A DNA stretch of 64,000 nucleotides, from contig NZ_CP040812.1 in assembly GCF_006159205.1 (NCBI RefSeq), forward strand, positions 2,294,001-2,358,000, given 5' to 3'. The position numbers were made by a program, and so were the translations under genes. The DNA is from Antarcticibacterium flavum. Lineage in GTDB: Bacteria; Bacteroidota; Bacteroidia; Flavobacteriales; Flavobacteriaceae. Below are positions 54,989-63,260 of the stretch, piece by piece. Numbering within the stretch: position 1 is the stretch's first letter; each line of letters opens with the position of its first letter. The notes beneath the pieces are model-generated. The model saw nothing but the letters and a program-made list of their open reading frames with translations, made no database searches and had not been told where the DNA came from.

Positions 54989-55425
54989 TAGACAGTTCCT
55001 CTATTGTTCTGTCGTTTTAATTCGTCTCTAATTTCAACAAGTAATTCTTCCTGAGTTGGCCCTTTTGGTGCGGCAGGTGCTTCTTCTTTCTTTCTTTTAG
55101 TTCTCTCATAGGCCCGCAGTACAAGAAATATAAAAAATCCAACTATTATAAAGTGAATTATTGCATCAATGAGATTTCCATAGGTTATAATTGCAGCCTC
55201 TGCTTCAATAGCTGCTTCCAGGGTCTCATAGTAATTGCCATCCAGGGAAATAAACTTTTGTGAAAAATCCTCTCCCCCGGTGAGCAGGCCAATAATGGGC
55301 ATAATAATATCTGAAACTACAGAGGAGACTATTTTATTAAAGGCAGCACCAATTACCACAGCCGTTGCAAGGGCTATGATATCACCTTTCATAAGAAAGG
55401 TTTTAAAATCTTTAAAAAATGACAT
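54988..55425 (-). CDS. mscL: Large-conductance mechanosensitive channel
   Basis: Inner-membrane pentameric channel of 145 residues that opens under osmotic downshock. It has the N-terminal helix [20 protein letters not shown], pore helix TM1 ([21 protein letters not shown]), a periplasmic loop (about 45-75), TM2 ([21 protein letters not shown]) and a charged C-terminal helical bundle ([15 protein letters not shown]). Length is typical. Confidence 0.97.
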   Translation of the reverse strand: MSFFKDFKTFLMKGDIIALATAVVIGAAFNKIVSSVVSDIIMPIIGLLTGGEDFSQKFISLDGNYYETLEAAIEAEAAIITYGNLIDAIIHFIIVGFFIFLVLRAYERTKRKKEEAPAAPKGPTQEELLVEIRDELKRQNNRGTV

Positions 55426-55483
55426 TTTTTGAAATGTGAGGGGTTAGTATGAGTCTAATATACATAAATTTATTCGTGTAAGA

Positions 55484-56596
55484 TTAATTCTCGTTTATAA
55501 ACTTGCGTTTTACGCGTTGGGAGATCCCTGTGATGAGTTCATAGGAAATAGTATTTCCCTTTTTTGCAAAATCTGTCGCATGCTGTGGTTCTCCAAAAAT
55601 GATCACTTCATCCCCTTCCTCACAGTCTATTCCCGTAATGTTTATCATTAACATATCCATACATACATTGCCTATGATTGGAGCATAATTCCCATTGACC
55701 CACACCCCGGCCTTTTCATTGCCGTATTGCCTGTTGATCCCATCTGCATGCCCAAGAGGAAGGGTAGCCATCTTTATTTTCTCCTTAGCCTTAAAAGCAC
55801 GGTTGTATCCTACAGTCTCTCCCTTGTCAAGATGGTGGATCTGGGAGATGAGGGTTTTTAATGTTCCAATTGGCTTAAGCTGTTTATCGAGTTCGGGGTC
55901 ATTCCCAAAACCGTATAGGCCTATCCCACTTCTCACCATATCAAAATGAGCTTCGGGATAATTGATTATCCCGCTGGTATTGCAAAGATGTAACAGCGGT
56001 TTATACTTGATGGTCTCAACTAAATGATAAGTCATTTTTCTAAACCGGTCAAGCTGCTTAAGGGTAAACTCGCGTTCCCTCCAGTCCTCGCTTGCAGCAA
56101 GATGAGAAAAAATACCTTTGAGTTTTATCGTATTGGTTTGCTGCAGGGTGTCCAGAAGGAATTCCATATCATCCTCAGCAAAACCCAGCCTGTTAAGCCC
56201 GGTATTTAGTTTAAGATGTACGGGATAATCTGTTTGGGCTTTACCTGTAGCCGTCTTTACAAATTCATTCAGGACGAACCTGCTGTAGATACTGGGTTCC
56301 AAACAATGGTCAATAATGCGCTCAAAATTTGCCGATTGCGGGTGCAGGACAAGAATAGGTTCTTCAATTCCCTTTTCCCTTAGAGCCACTCCTTCATCTG
56401 TATAAGCAACGGCAAAATAATCTACTCCCAGGCTGGATAATTTTTTGGCAAGGGTAGAGGCTTCATTTCCATATGCATAAGCTTTAACCACAGCCATGAA
56501 TTTCACATTTGCAGCTGCCCGGGATCTTAAATGATGGTAATTGTGTGCCAGTGCTTCAAGGTCAATCTCAAGTATGGTCTCTCCTGTTTTAAACAT
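55484..56596 (-). CDS. alr: Alanine racemase
   Basis: PLP enzyme of 370 residues that makes D-alanine for peptidoglycan. The PLP lysine is in FMAVVKAYAYGNE (about K38), the phosphate-binding and RxxxxY region is MVRSGIGLYGFG, and the catalytic Tyr of the other subunit lies in KGETVGYNRAF; CMDMLMINITG closes the C-terminal beta domain. The start codon directly follows the tdk stop codon (no gap), so they form a two-gene operon. Confidence 0.97.
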   Translation of the reverse strand: MFKTGETILEIDLEALAHNYHHLRSRAAANVKFMAVVKAYAYGNEASTLAKKLSSLGVDYFAVAYTDEGVALREKGIEEPILVLHPQSANFERIIDHCLEPSIYSRFVLNEFVKTATGKAQTDYPVHLKLNTGLNRLGFAEDDMEFLLDTLQQTNTIKLKGIFSHLAASEDWREREFTLKQLDRFRKMTYHLVETIKYKPLLHLCNTSGIINYPEAHFDMVRSGIGLYGFGNDPELDKQLKPIGTLKTLISQIHHLDKGETVGYNRAFKAKEKIKMATLPLGHADGINRQYGNEKAGVWVNGNYAPIIGNVCMDMLMINITGIDCEEGDEVIIFGEPQHATDFAKKGNTISYELITGISQRVKRKFINEN

Positions 56597-57244
56597 CTAT
56601 TCTTTTTCTTCTTTTTCAGAAGGTTTTATTTGCCGGGCATCAGTCACCGGGAAAGCTTTTACCCGTTCCCGAAGCATTGCCTTATAATAAGCACCCCTGC
56701 TTAAAGGTTCATATTCTTCATTCTCCCCAAGGAATACCAGGTCATCATTCACAGATTTCCTGTAACTAAACTGTGCCAGATTGCCTGTGCGGGTGCAAAC
56801 AGCGTGTACCTTGGTCACATACTCTGCAGTGGCCATTAAATTGGGCATTGGCCCAAAAGGATTGCCTTTGAAATCCATGTCCAGGCCGGCAACAATTACC
56901 CTTACCCCACGGTTTGCAAGATCGTTACAAACAGTGACAATTTCATCATCAAAGAATTGCGCCTCGTCTATTCCCACAACATCACAGCCATCTGCCAGCA
57001 ACCTGATGTTGGAGGCAGCCGGCACCGGGGTAGAACGTATCTCGTTGGAGTCATGAGAGACCACCATTTCCTCATGATATCTTTTATCTATGGCCGGTTT
57101 AAAGATCTCTACCTTTTGCCTGGCGAATTTGGCTCTTTTAAGGCGTCTTATAAGCTCTTCGGTTTTACCGGAGAACATTGAGCCACATATAACTTCAATC
57201 CAGCCAAATTGCTCTTTATGATTTACTGTATTTTCGAGAAACAT
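56597..57244 (-). CDS. tdk: Thymidine kinase
   Basis: Type II (TK1-like) thymidine kinase of 215 residues in nucleoside salvage. It has the P-loop [15 protein letters not shown], Walker [11 protein letters not shown] with the catalytic Glu, and the lasso region; the zinc knuckle is partly changed ([12 protein letters not shown] has one Cys of the usual CxxC, and the second pair is not obvious). I take the ATG at 57244 as start; the frame reaches 57391, but the added 49 residues look non-conserved and cover the promoter region. Confidence 0.95.
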   Translation of the reverse strand: MFLENTVNHKEQFGWIEVICGSMFSGKTEELIRRLKRAKFARQKVEIFKPAIDKRYHEEMVVSHDSNEIRSTPVPAASNIRLLADGCDVVGIDEAQFFDDEIVTVCNDLANRGVRVIVAGLDMDFKGNPFGPMPNLMATAEYVTKVHAVCTRTGNLAQFSYRKSVNDDLVFLGENEEYEPLSRGAYYKAMLRERVKAFPVTDARQIKPSEKEEKE

Positions 57245-57297
57245 TTTGTAATTTTCAGTGCCGAAAAGGAAAAATCCCCTTCCGCATAAAGTTGGAA

Positions 57298-57305
57298 CAA
57301 ATTTA
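57298..57305 (-). promoter_or_regulatory. TAnnTTTG -7 box of tdk-alr
   Basis: Minus-strand TAAATTTG, 53 bp before the tdk start. It mirrors an identical box on the plus strand 42 bp away. Confidence 0.4.
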
Positions 57306-57339
57306 TTAAAATTCCAACCCCGGCAGGAGGCTGGTTGTT

Positions 57340-57347
57340 TAAATTTG
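57340..57347 (+). promoter_or_regulatory. TAnnTTTG -7 box of the coiled-coil gene
   Basis: Plus-strand TAAATTTG, 85 bp before the start codon at 57433; no TTG at the normal distance. Confidence 0.4.
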
Positions 57348-57432
57348 TGAACCGGGAAAAATAAAGTTTGTGTTAATTCAATAGGGCGCAATTAAAGGCT
57401 TTGGGGGAATAACCATAATTAAAAAATACGCT

Positions 57433-58392
57433 GTGATGAAAAATAAACTGAAAGCCGAACTTAAAGAACTGGCGAAAAAAATACAGGAAAGCGATGATTC
57501 TTCCATTGCAGGACTTCAAAAACAGGCAAGGGAAATATATGAGAAATTGACCATTCTTGCCTTTACAGAAGAAAACCTCGGCGCCTATTCTTCTGAAAAA
57601 GAACCTGTCCATATGAAGGAGGCAGCTTCAAAAACCAAACAACCGTCACCTTTCCAGGCATATTCCAATGGAGCTTCGGCTGAAAGGGATGATTATTTAC
57701 CCGATGGAACCGAATATAATGACAGTGATGCCATCACCGAACCCAATACAGAAAAGATCAAGGATATAGTTGCACAAATGCCTCCCGAAACCCAAAAGCT
57801 GGACTTTTTGGTACAGGATATTTTCTCACAGGAGAAAGTTTCCCCAAAAGAAGAAAAGCATAGTCCGGAACCGGTTAAGGAAGAGCCTAAAAAAGAAGAA
57901 GCACGAAGAGAGGAGCCTAAACAGGAGCAGCCGGCAAAGCAGGAACAGAAAATAGAAGAGACGCAACAAGAGGAAAAGAAAGAGGAACCAAAGCAGGAAC
58001 CAAATCCCGAAATAAAGCAAGAGGAGAAGAAAGAGGAGAAGAAAGAGGAGAAGAAAGACTTCCGGGATATTGGAGTGGATTATGATAACCTGCCCTCCTT
58101 TGAACCTGTTAAAAGGCAACAGGAAAAGGAACGCCCAAGGTCTCTTAACGACAGGCTTAAGAAAGGTTTTAATATAGGGCTTAATGAAAGGCTTGCTTTT
58201 ATAAGACATCTGTTTGAAGGAAATACGGCCGACTATAACAGGGTGATTTCTCAACTCAATACATTTAATTCCCTCGAAGAGGCCAGGAAATTCATTCAGC
58301 TCGTCGTGAAACCAGATTATAAACACTGGCAGGGTAAGGAGGAATATGAGAACAAATTCATGGAACTTGTAGAGAATAAATTCAGCCAATAA
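57433..58392 (+). CDS. Hypothetical protein with a Lys/Glu-rich middle, flavobacterial type
   Basis: Protein of 319 residues with no enzyme motif I recognise. It has a helical N-terminus (about 1-45, ELKELAKKIQESDDSSIAGL), a middle with KIKDIVAQMPPETQKLDFLV (about 108-130), a long low-complexity charged segment (about 135-210, EEKKEEPK-type repeats) and an ordered C-terminal domain (about 212-319: SLNDRLKKGFNIGLNERLAF, IRHLFEGNTADYNRVISQLN). The ordered parts joined by a disordered linker suggest a scaffold. It is 9 bp upstream of rsmI, which points to one operon with rsmI and recJ. A second ATG one codon later is possible. Confidence 0.8.
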   Translation: MMKNKLKAELKELAKKIQESDDSSIAGLQKQAREIYEKLTILAFTEENLGAYSSEKEPVHMKEAASKTKQPSPFQAYSNGASAERDDYLPDGTEYNDSDAITEPNTEKIKDIVAQMPPETQKLDFLVQDIFSQEKVSPKEEKHSPEPVKEEPKKEEARREEPKQEQPAKQEQKIEETQQEEKKEEPKQEPNPEIKQEEKKEEKKEEKKDFRDIGVDYDNLPSFEPVKRQQEKERPRSLNDRLKKGFNIGLNERLAFIRHLFEGNTADYNRVISQLNTFNSLEEARKFIQLVVKPDYKHWQGKEEYENKFMELVENKFSQ

Positions 58393-58401
58393 GGATCCTT
58401 C

Positions 58402-59072
58402 ATGTCAAAACTTTACCTGGTACCCACCCCATTGGAAATCTGGAGGATATAACCCTGCGGGCTATACGTATTTTAAAGGAAGTAGATCATATTCTTGCTG
58501 AGGACACTAGGACCAGCGGAAAGCTTCTTAAGCATTATGACATCTCCACCCCAATGCACAGCCATCATATGCATAATGAGCATAAGACGGTAGAGGGGAT
58601 AGTGCACCGCATCCAGGCAGGAGAAACTTTCGCGCTCATAAGTGATGCCGGTACCCCTGCAATAAGCGACCCTGGATTCTTACTCACCCGTGCCTGTGTG
58701 GAAGCAGGGGTGGAAGTGGATTGCCTGCCGGGCGCTACGGCTTTCGTGCCGGCCCTGGTAAACAGCGGGTTCCCAAATGATAAATTCGTCTTTGAAGGCT
58801 TTCTTCCGGTCAAAAAAGGAAGACAAACGAGATTAAACCTTTTGGCTGAAGAAGAACGAACCATCATTTTCTATGAATCGCCTCATAAGTTGTTGAAAAC
58901 ACTATCACAGTTTGTAGAATACTTTGGGGAAGACAGGCCTGTCTCGGTTTCCAGGGAGATCACAAAAATGCATGAAGAAACAATTCGCGGTACTGCCACA
59001 CAGGTTCTCGAACATTATACTGCAAAACCTCCAAAAGGGGAAATAGTAGTAGTGGTAGGCGGGAAGAAATAA
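58402..59072 (+). pseudogene. rsmI: 16S rRNA (cytidine-2'-O)-methyltransferase, frameshifted at codon 10
   Basis: SAM-dependent enzyme that methylates C1402 of 16S rRNA. The frame opens at the ATG at 58402 as MSKLYLVPTP and then breaks at the CCCC run 58427-58430. Adding one C gives VPTPIGNLEDITLRAIRILK, the normal start of RsmI, and joins it to the downstream frame with LAEDTRTSGKLLKHY, ISDAGTPAISDPGFLLTRA and GEIVVVVGGKK. Restored length is about 223 residues, normal for the family. A shorter start at 58554 would lose the SAM-binding N-terminus. Since rsmI is widely conserved and its neighbours are intact, a sequencing error in the C-run is plausible. The stop overlaps the recJ start by one base. 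Confidence 0.9.
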
Positions 59073-60772
59073 TGAATATGCGCTGGACCTTAAAACCAAA
59101 ACCAGATAGCCTTAAAGTTGCTCAACTTGCCTCAAGCCTGGGAGTGGAAGCCCCTGTTGCATCTCTTTTGGTACAAAGAGGAATAGAGACTTTTGAAGAG
59201 GCAAAGAAATTTTTCAGGCCAAGCCTGGATGATCTTCATGATCCTTTTCTTATGAAGGATATGGACCTGGCCATAGAGCGCATAGAGAGAGCGATTGCAA
59301 CAAATGAAAATATCTTGGTGTATGGAGATTATGATGTAGACGGTACTACCAGCGTCGCCCTTATTTCCTCCTGGCTTAAAACTTTTTACCCTAATGTGGC
59401 TACTTATATACCAGATCGTTATGATGAAGGCTATGGCGTCTCCTATAAAGGAATAGATTTCGCGGCAGATAATGATATGAGCCTTATCATAGCTCTGGAT
59501 TGCGGGATAAAGGCTATAGAAAAAGTTGCCTATGCCACCGGGAAAGGGATCGACTTTATAATTTGTGATCATCACCGCCCGGGAGCAGAAATACCAAAGG
59601 CTGTCGCAATCCTGGATCCAAAACGGGAAGATTGCAAGTACCCCTATAAAGAATTGTGCGGTTGCGGGGTTGGTTTTAAATTAATGCAGGCGTGGATCCA
59701 AAAGGAAGGAAAGACTATAGATGTGCTGCTTCCATACCTCGACCTGGTTGCTACGGCTATTGGTGCCGATATTGTTCCTATAACCGGAGAGAACAGGATC
59801 CTGGCCTATCATGGGCTACGGGTGATAAATATCGCTCCGCGACAGGGGTTTAAAGCCATACTTGAGCAGGTCAAAAAAGAAACCCTCACCATAACAGATG
59901 TTGTTTTTATTATTGCCCCCCGTATCAATGCTGCCGGAAGGATGAAACATGGATTGCACGCCGTGAACCTGCTGGTGGAGGAAAACGAGGAGACTGCCAA
60001 GGCCTTTGCAGCAGAGATAGAAACCTATAATTCAGAAAGAAGGGATACAGATAAGGTCATTACCGTGGAGGCACTGGCCCAAATTGAGGAATTGCAGGAG
60101 CAGGACAGGTTCACTACAGTAGTCTACAATGAGAGCTGGCATAAAGGCGTGATTGGAATAGTAGCCTCCCGCCTTACTGAAACTTACTACAGGCCCACTC
60201 TGGTCTTTACCAAAAGCGGGGAAAAACTTGCAGCCTCTGCCAGATCTGTCAGGGATTTTGATGTATACGATGCCCTCGAGGCCTGTAAGGAATATATTGA
60301 ACAATTTGGCGGGCATAAATATGCAGCAGGCCTTACTCTCCTGGAATCACAGTATGAGGATTTTAAGCAAAAATTTGAAGATGTGGTTGCAGGGAGTATT
60401 GATAGCCGGTTGCTTACGCCAGAGATCCTTATTGATGAGGAGATCGACCTGGAGGATATTACCCCTAAGTTTCATCGTATTTTAAAGCAGTTTGCACCCT
60501 TTGGTCCCGGCAATATGACGCCTGTATTCCTTACCAGGAATTTAAAGGATTGCGGGTTTGGAAAATGTGTTGGGGGGGATGACCTTCATCTTAAATGCAG
60601 GCTTAAACAGGGAAATAAACCGGCTGCTATTGATGCTATTGGGTTTAATCTTGGACCCAAACTAAATGTTATAGGGCCGGGAAGTACTTTCAAAGCTGTT
60701 TATACCATAGATGAAAATGAATGGAACGGGAATATAAGTCTGCAGCTCAAATTGAAGGATGTAAGTGCCTAG
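59072..60772 (+). CDS. recJ: Single-stranded-DNA-specific exonuclease
   Basis: 5'-3' exonuclease of 566 residues acting in recombination and repair. It has the DHH domain with YGDYDVDGTTSVAL, DRYDEGYGVS, LDCGIKAIE and the metal motif ICDHHRPG, then the DHHA1 domain with RINAAGRMKHG, ARSVRDFDVYDALEACKEYI and FGGHKYAAGLTL, and the C-terminal OB fold (PFGPGNMTPVFLTRN). The first ATG overlaps the rsmI stop codon (TAATG), so translation is coupled; a second ATG two codons on is possible. It converges with lpxH. Confidence 0.97.
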   Translation: MNMRWTLKPKPDSLKVAQLASSLGVEAPVASLLVQRGIETFEEAKKFFRPSLDDLHDPFLMKDMDLAIERIERAIATNENILVYGDYDVDGTTSVALISSWLKTFYPNVATYIPDRYDEGYGVSYKGIDFAADNDMSLIIALDCGIKAIEKVAYATGKGIDFIICDHHRPGAEIPKAVAILDPKREDCKYPYKELCGCGVGFKLMQAWIQKEGKTIDVLLPYLDLVATAIGADIVPITGENRILAYHGLRVINIAPRQGFKAILEQVKKETLTITDVVFIIAPRINAAGRMKHGLHAVNLLVEENEETAKAFAAEIETYNSERRDTDKVITVEALAQIEELQEQDRFTTVVYNESWHKGVIGIVASRLTETYYRPTLVFTKSGEKLAASARSVRDFDVYDALEACKEYIEQFGGHKYAAGLTLLESQYEDFKQKFEDVVAGSIDSRLLTPEILIDEEIDLEDITPKFHRILKQFAPFGPGNMTPVFLTRNLKDCGFGKCVGGDDLHLKCRLKQGNKPAAIDAIGFNLGPKLNVIGPGSTFKAVYTIDENEWNGNISLQLKLKDVSA

Positions 60773-60776
60773 GCAT

Positions 60777-61544
60777 TTAATCACTTGAAGAATGTAATTT
60801 TTTCAACACTGCTTTCTCCCCGTCAAAGACTGCAAAAGTATAGTGGCTTATCCAGTCACCCGTGTTGATATACGTGGAGCTATCGTTGAGGTTAATTTCC
60901 AGTGGCAGGTGGCGGTGACCAAAAATGAAGTAATCATAATGTTTTGTTTCCAGCTTCCTCCTGCAGTATTGAATAAGCCATTCCTTTTCCTCTCCCAGAA
61001 ATTCCTGATCTTCCTCTCCCGAGATCATCTTGTTCTTGACTGAAAAATATTGGGCTAGAGGTACTCCAAGGTCAGGATGCAACCAGCGGTAAAGCCATTT
61101 TGAAAAAGGATTTGTGAAAACCTTCTTCATTCTTTTATAACCATTATCTCCGGGGCCCAGGCCATCCCCATGGCCAACCAGGAAATTCTTATCGTTGAAT
61201 TGAAACTCACGGGGATGGTGGTAAACGGGGATATTAAGCTCCTCCTCAAAATAATCTTTCATCCACAGGTCGTGATTCCCCACAAAAAAATAAACCGGAA
61301 TACCGCTGTCCTTAATTTCTGCAAGTTTTCCCAAAGTGCGAACAAATCCTTTTGGTACCACATGCTTATATTCAAACCAAAAATCGAAGAGGTCTCCCAA
61401 AAGAAAAATAGCCGCTGCATCTTCCCTGATCTCATCCAGCCATTTCACGAACCTGGCCTCCCGGGGCCTGCTTTCTTCCATAGTGGGGGCACCAAGGTGA
61501 TTATCGCTTGAAAAATAGATCTTTTTACCTTGCGGGATGTTCAT
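60777..61544 (-). CDS. lpxH: UDP-2,3-diacylglucosamine hydrolase
   Basis: Metallophosphoesterase of about 255 residues that forms lipid X in lipid A synthesis. It has metal motifs YFSSDNHLG, LLGDLFDFWFEY, FVGNHDLWM, VGHGDGLGPGD and FGHRHLPLEI. I take the ATG at 61544 (MNIPQGKKIYFSSDNH); the longer frame to 61589 overlaps the end of queD by 65 bases. The order lpxH-queD on this strand is common in Bacteroidota. Confidence 0.93.
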   Translation of the reverse strand: MNIPQGKKIYFSSDNHLGAPTMEESRPREARFVKWLDEIREDAAAIFLLGDLFDFWFEYKHVVPKGFVRTLGKLAEIKDSGIPVYFFVGNHDLWMKDYFEEELNIPVYHHPREFQFNDKNFLVGHGDGLGPGDNGYKRMKKVFTNPFSKWLYRWLHPDLGVPLAQYFSVKNKMISGEEDQEFLGEEKEWLIQYCRRKLETKHYDYFIFGHRHLPLEINLNDSSTYINTGDWISHYTFAVFDGEKAVLKKLHSSSD

Positions 61545-62160
61545 AGAAGACTTGTGTGATGTAAATATAAAGTTTTTTCCGAAAGACATTTTTAGGAAAA
61601 AAGGAGCTGGTATTTATTGCTGAATTGTAAAAAACTCTTTTGTTTGAAAAAAAGTAGTTCAACTCCCTTTTTACTCCCCCTTCGGGGTTGGGGGATTTAT
61701 TATGCCGGGGGGCTTGATCACTCGCAAACCATTCAGCAAATGAAGTTTCTGTTTCCTGCAGTTTAAGGGAAAATAACTGGATATTGGCGGGTAATTGCCT
61801 TTTGATCTTTTCAGCAAAATCCACCACCATATTCTCGCTGGTAGGTTGATAATCCACAAGAATAACACTATGATCCCGGCTTTCCAGCTCTCTCGCGAGT
61901 TCTATGTGGGGCGTGTTTTTATTAAACACTGTGGCGTGATCAAACTTATCCACGATCTCAGACTTTACGATTCGCTTAAGGTCTCCAAAATCTATCACCA
62001 TCCCGTACTTTACATTTGAAGTATCGGTTATAGGAGTACCAATTACCGTAACATTGAGTTTATAGCTGTGGCCGTGAACATTCTTACATTTCCCGTCGTA
62101 TCCATAAAGGGCGTGCCCTGTTTCAAAAGAGAATTGTTTGGTGATCCGGATCTTATTCAT
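61525..62160 (-). CDS. queD: 6-carboxytetrahydropterin synthase with an abnormal C-terminal extension
   Basis: Enzyme of the 7-deazaguanine (queuosine) pathway. The core (about 1-147) has zinc histidines in ETGHALYGYDGKCKNVHGHSYKL, the catalytic Cys in GKCKN, FDHATVF and the Glu near LQETETSFAEWFASD, where the family normally stops. Here the frame runs on for about 60 residues (QAPRHNKSPNPEGGVKREL and so on) through a GC-rich repeat element (61674-61713) and into the lpxH gene, which it overlaps by about 20 bases. The extension is repeat-derived and probably adds no function. A TATCTTTG box (minus, 62177-62184) stands 16 bp upstream. Confidence 0.92.
   Translation of the reverse strand: MNKIRITKQFSFETGHALYGYDGKCKNVHGHSYKLNVTVIGTPITDTSNVKYGMVIDFGDLKRIVKSEIVDKFDHATVFNKNTPHIELARELESRDHSVILVDYQPTSENMVVDFAEKIKRQLPANIQLFSLKLQETETSFAEWFASDQAPRHNKSPNPEGGVKRELNYFFSNKRVFYNSAINTSSFFPKNVFRKKLYIYITQVFYEHPAR
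61674..61713 (-). repeat. GC-rich repeat element inside the 3' end of queD
   Basis: On the minus strand GCCCCCCGG, a short AT spacer and CCCCCAACCCCGAAGGGGGAG form the same type of element as at 23119-23141, 23231-23254, 23336-23357 and 26484-26506. It lies at the place where a queD stop codon is expected. Confidence 0.7.
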
Positions 62161-62176
62161 AACTTTAAATTTACTG

Positions 62177-62184
62177 CAAAGATA
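62177..62184 (-). promoter_or_regulatory. TAnnTTTG -7 box of queD
   Basis: Minus-strand TATCTTTG, 16 bp before the start codon; no TTG at the normal distance. Confidence 0.45.
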
Positions 62185-62231
62185 ATAGATTTTTAACGTC
62201 AGCTTTCAGTAGGAACAAAAGCTTGCTTATG

Positions 62232-62239
62232 TATATTTG
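62232..62239 (+). promoter_or_regulatory. TAnnTTTG -7 box of the 2OG oxygenase gene
   Basis: TATATTTG, 21 bp before the ATG at 62261. It covers the alternative TTG start at 62237, which is why that start is rejected. Confidence 0.45.
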
Positions 62240-62260
62240 CCGGCTTTTAAAACCCAAACT

Positions 62261-62911
62261 ATGGATGCAAATGTAGAGTTGTTCGAGCAATTGGAATTTC
62301 AGGAGAACCCCCTCTACGAAAAAATAATATCTGGATTGCTGGAAGACCAGTATTGCATCGTGGAAGATTTTTTTGATGCTGAAGAGATCCAGGTCTTAAG
62401 AAGATCCCTGCTTCAAAAGTACGAGGAGGATAATTTTAAAAAAGCGGCGATTGGGAACAAACTGAATGAGACCATCGAAAAGGCGGTTCGCGGGGATTTT
62501 ATACTTTGGATCAATGAGGCCGATGCAGGGGAAGCTGAAAGAATCTTTTTTAATAAAATAAATTCCCTTGTCTCCTACCTTAATAAAACCTGTTTCCTGG
62601 GAATCCTTCAAAAGGAATTTCATTACGCGGTGTATCCCGAAGGCACTTTTTATAAAAGACACCTGGATACCTTCCAGAACGACGACAGGAGAAAACTATC
62701 CCTGGTTTGTTACCTCAATGATGAGGACTGGGCACCGGAAAATGGCGGGGAACTGGTAATCTACAAGGAGGAGAATGGAGTGGAGACAGCAAAAAGCATA
62801 TATCCATTTCCAGGGCGGGTAGTGATCTTTGAGAGTCAGTTACTGGAGCACGAGGTGAAACCTGTCAAAACCACCCGTCTCAGCATTACCGGCTGGTTGA
62901 AGACCCGCTAA
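62261..62911 (+). CDS. 2-oxoglutarate/Fe(II)-dependent oxygenase (prolyl 4-hydroxylase type)
   Basis: Oxygenase of about 216 residues. The double-stranded beta helix has the iron motif FYKRHLDTFQ (His-x-Asp), the distal His in LLEHEVKP and the Arg that binds 2-oxoglutarate in TTRLSITGWLK. The N-terminal half starts MDANVELFEQLEF and contains YCIVEDFFDAEEI. It is in the P4H/SM-20 group; protein hydroxylation is likely but no target is evident. The next two tiny genes are convergent with it and touch its stop codon. Confidence 0.92.
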   Translation: MDANVELFEQLEFQENPLYEKIISGLLEDQYCIVEDFFDAEEIQVLRRSLLQKYEEDNFKKAAIGNKLNETIEKAVRGDFILWINEADAGEAERIFFNKINSLVSYLNKTCFLGILQKEFHYAVYPEGTFYKRHLDTFQNDDRRKLSLVCYLNDEDWAPENGGELVIYKEENGVETAKSIYPFPGRVVIFESQLLEHEVKPVKTTRLSITGWLKTR

Positions 62912-63043
62912 TTATTTTTTGAATTTCTTGTAAATAACAACAGCGATAAGTATTACTGCAATGATGAGCCAAAGACCCATACCGCTTAAATAACTAAAAA
63001 TTGTGTAGGTGTTCTCACTCACCGGGATATCGTCCTGTACCAT
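62912..63043 (-). CDS. Tiny single-helix membrane protein (43 residues)
   Basis: The frame runs MVQDDIPVSENTYTIFSYLS, then a hydrophobic helix (GLWLIIAVILIAVVIYK) and KKFKK before TAA. It starts at the ATG at 63043, whose first base is shared with the stop codon of the 57-residue gene upstream (TAATG). It has the Lys-rich cytoplasmic end typical of an N-out single-pass protein. Both genes share a [F/Y]xx[L/I]SG patch before the helix, so they may be relatives. No known family; called by coupling, start codon and clear membrane topology. Confidence 0.6.
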   Translation of the reverse strand: MVQDDIPVSENTYTIFSYLSGMGLWLIIAVILIAVVIYKKFKK

Positions 63044-63216
63044 TACCTGTTGTTCCTTTTAAAATAATACCTGGCGTAGAGAAAGATTCCCAAAACTATT
63101 AGGATACCCAGCAGGTACCAAATATTCCCGCTAATGAACTCCCAAAAGGTATAGCCCCATTCCTGTTCCCTGGTGGCATCTTTATCTTGTGGTAAATGCT
63201 GAATTTGAAAACTCAT
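63043..63216 (-). CDS. Tiny single-helix membrane protein (57 residues)
   Basis: The frame starts MSFQIQHLPQDKDATREQEW, continues GYTFWEFISGN, then one hydrophobic helix (IWYLLGILIVLGIFLY) and a basic end (ARYYFKRNNR). It ends on TAA, which overlaps the next ATG by one base. It is 44 bp upstream of the enoyl-CoA hydratase end on the same strand, so read-through from that gene is likely. No known family. Confidence 0.6.
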   Translation of the reverse strand: MSFQIQHLPQDKDATREQEWGYTFWEFISGNIWYLLGILIVLGIFLYARYYFKRNNR

Positions 63217-63260
63217 AACCTGCTTTTTTTACAAGATACTTATTTTCAAACCAACCGGTT

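Noticed and set aside
57245..57391. Upstream extension of tdk
   Set aside because: The added 49 residues lack TK1 features and would cover the promoter region; the ATG at 57244 fits family length.
57826..58389. 187-codon Leu/Phe-rich frame on the minus strand
   Set aside because: It is the antisense shadow of the Glu/Lys-rich linker; no start region or homologous motif.
62237..62260. TTG start for the 2OG oxygenase
   Set aside because: A TATATTTG promoter box covers it; the ATG at 62261 is a better start.
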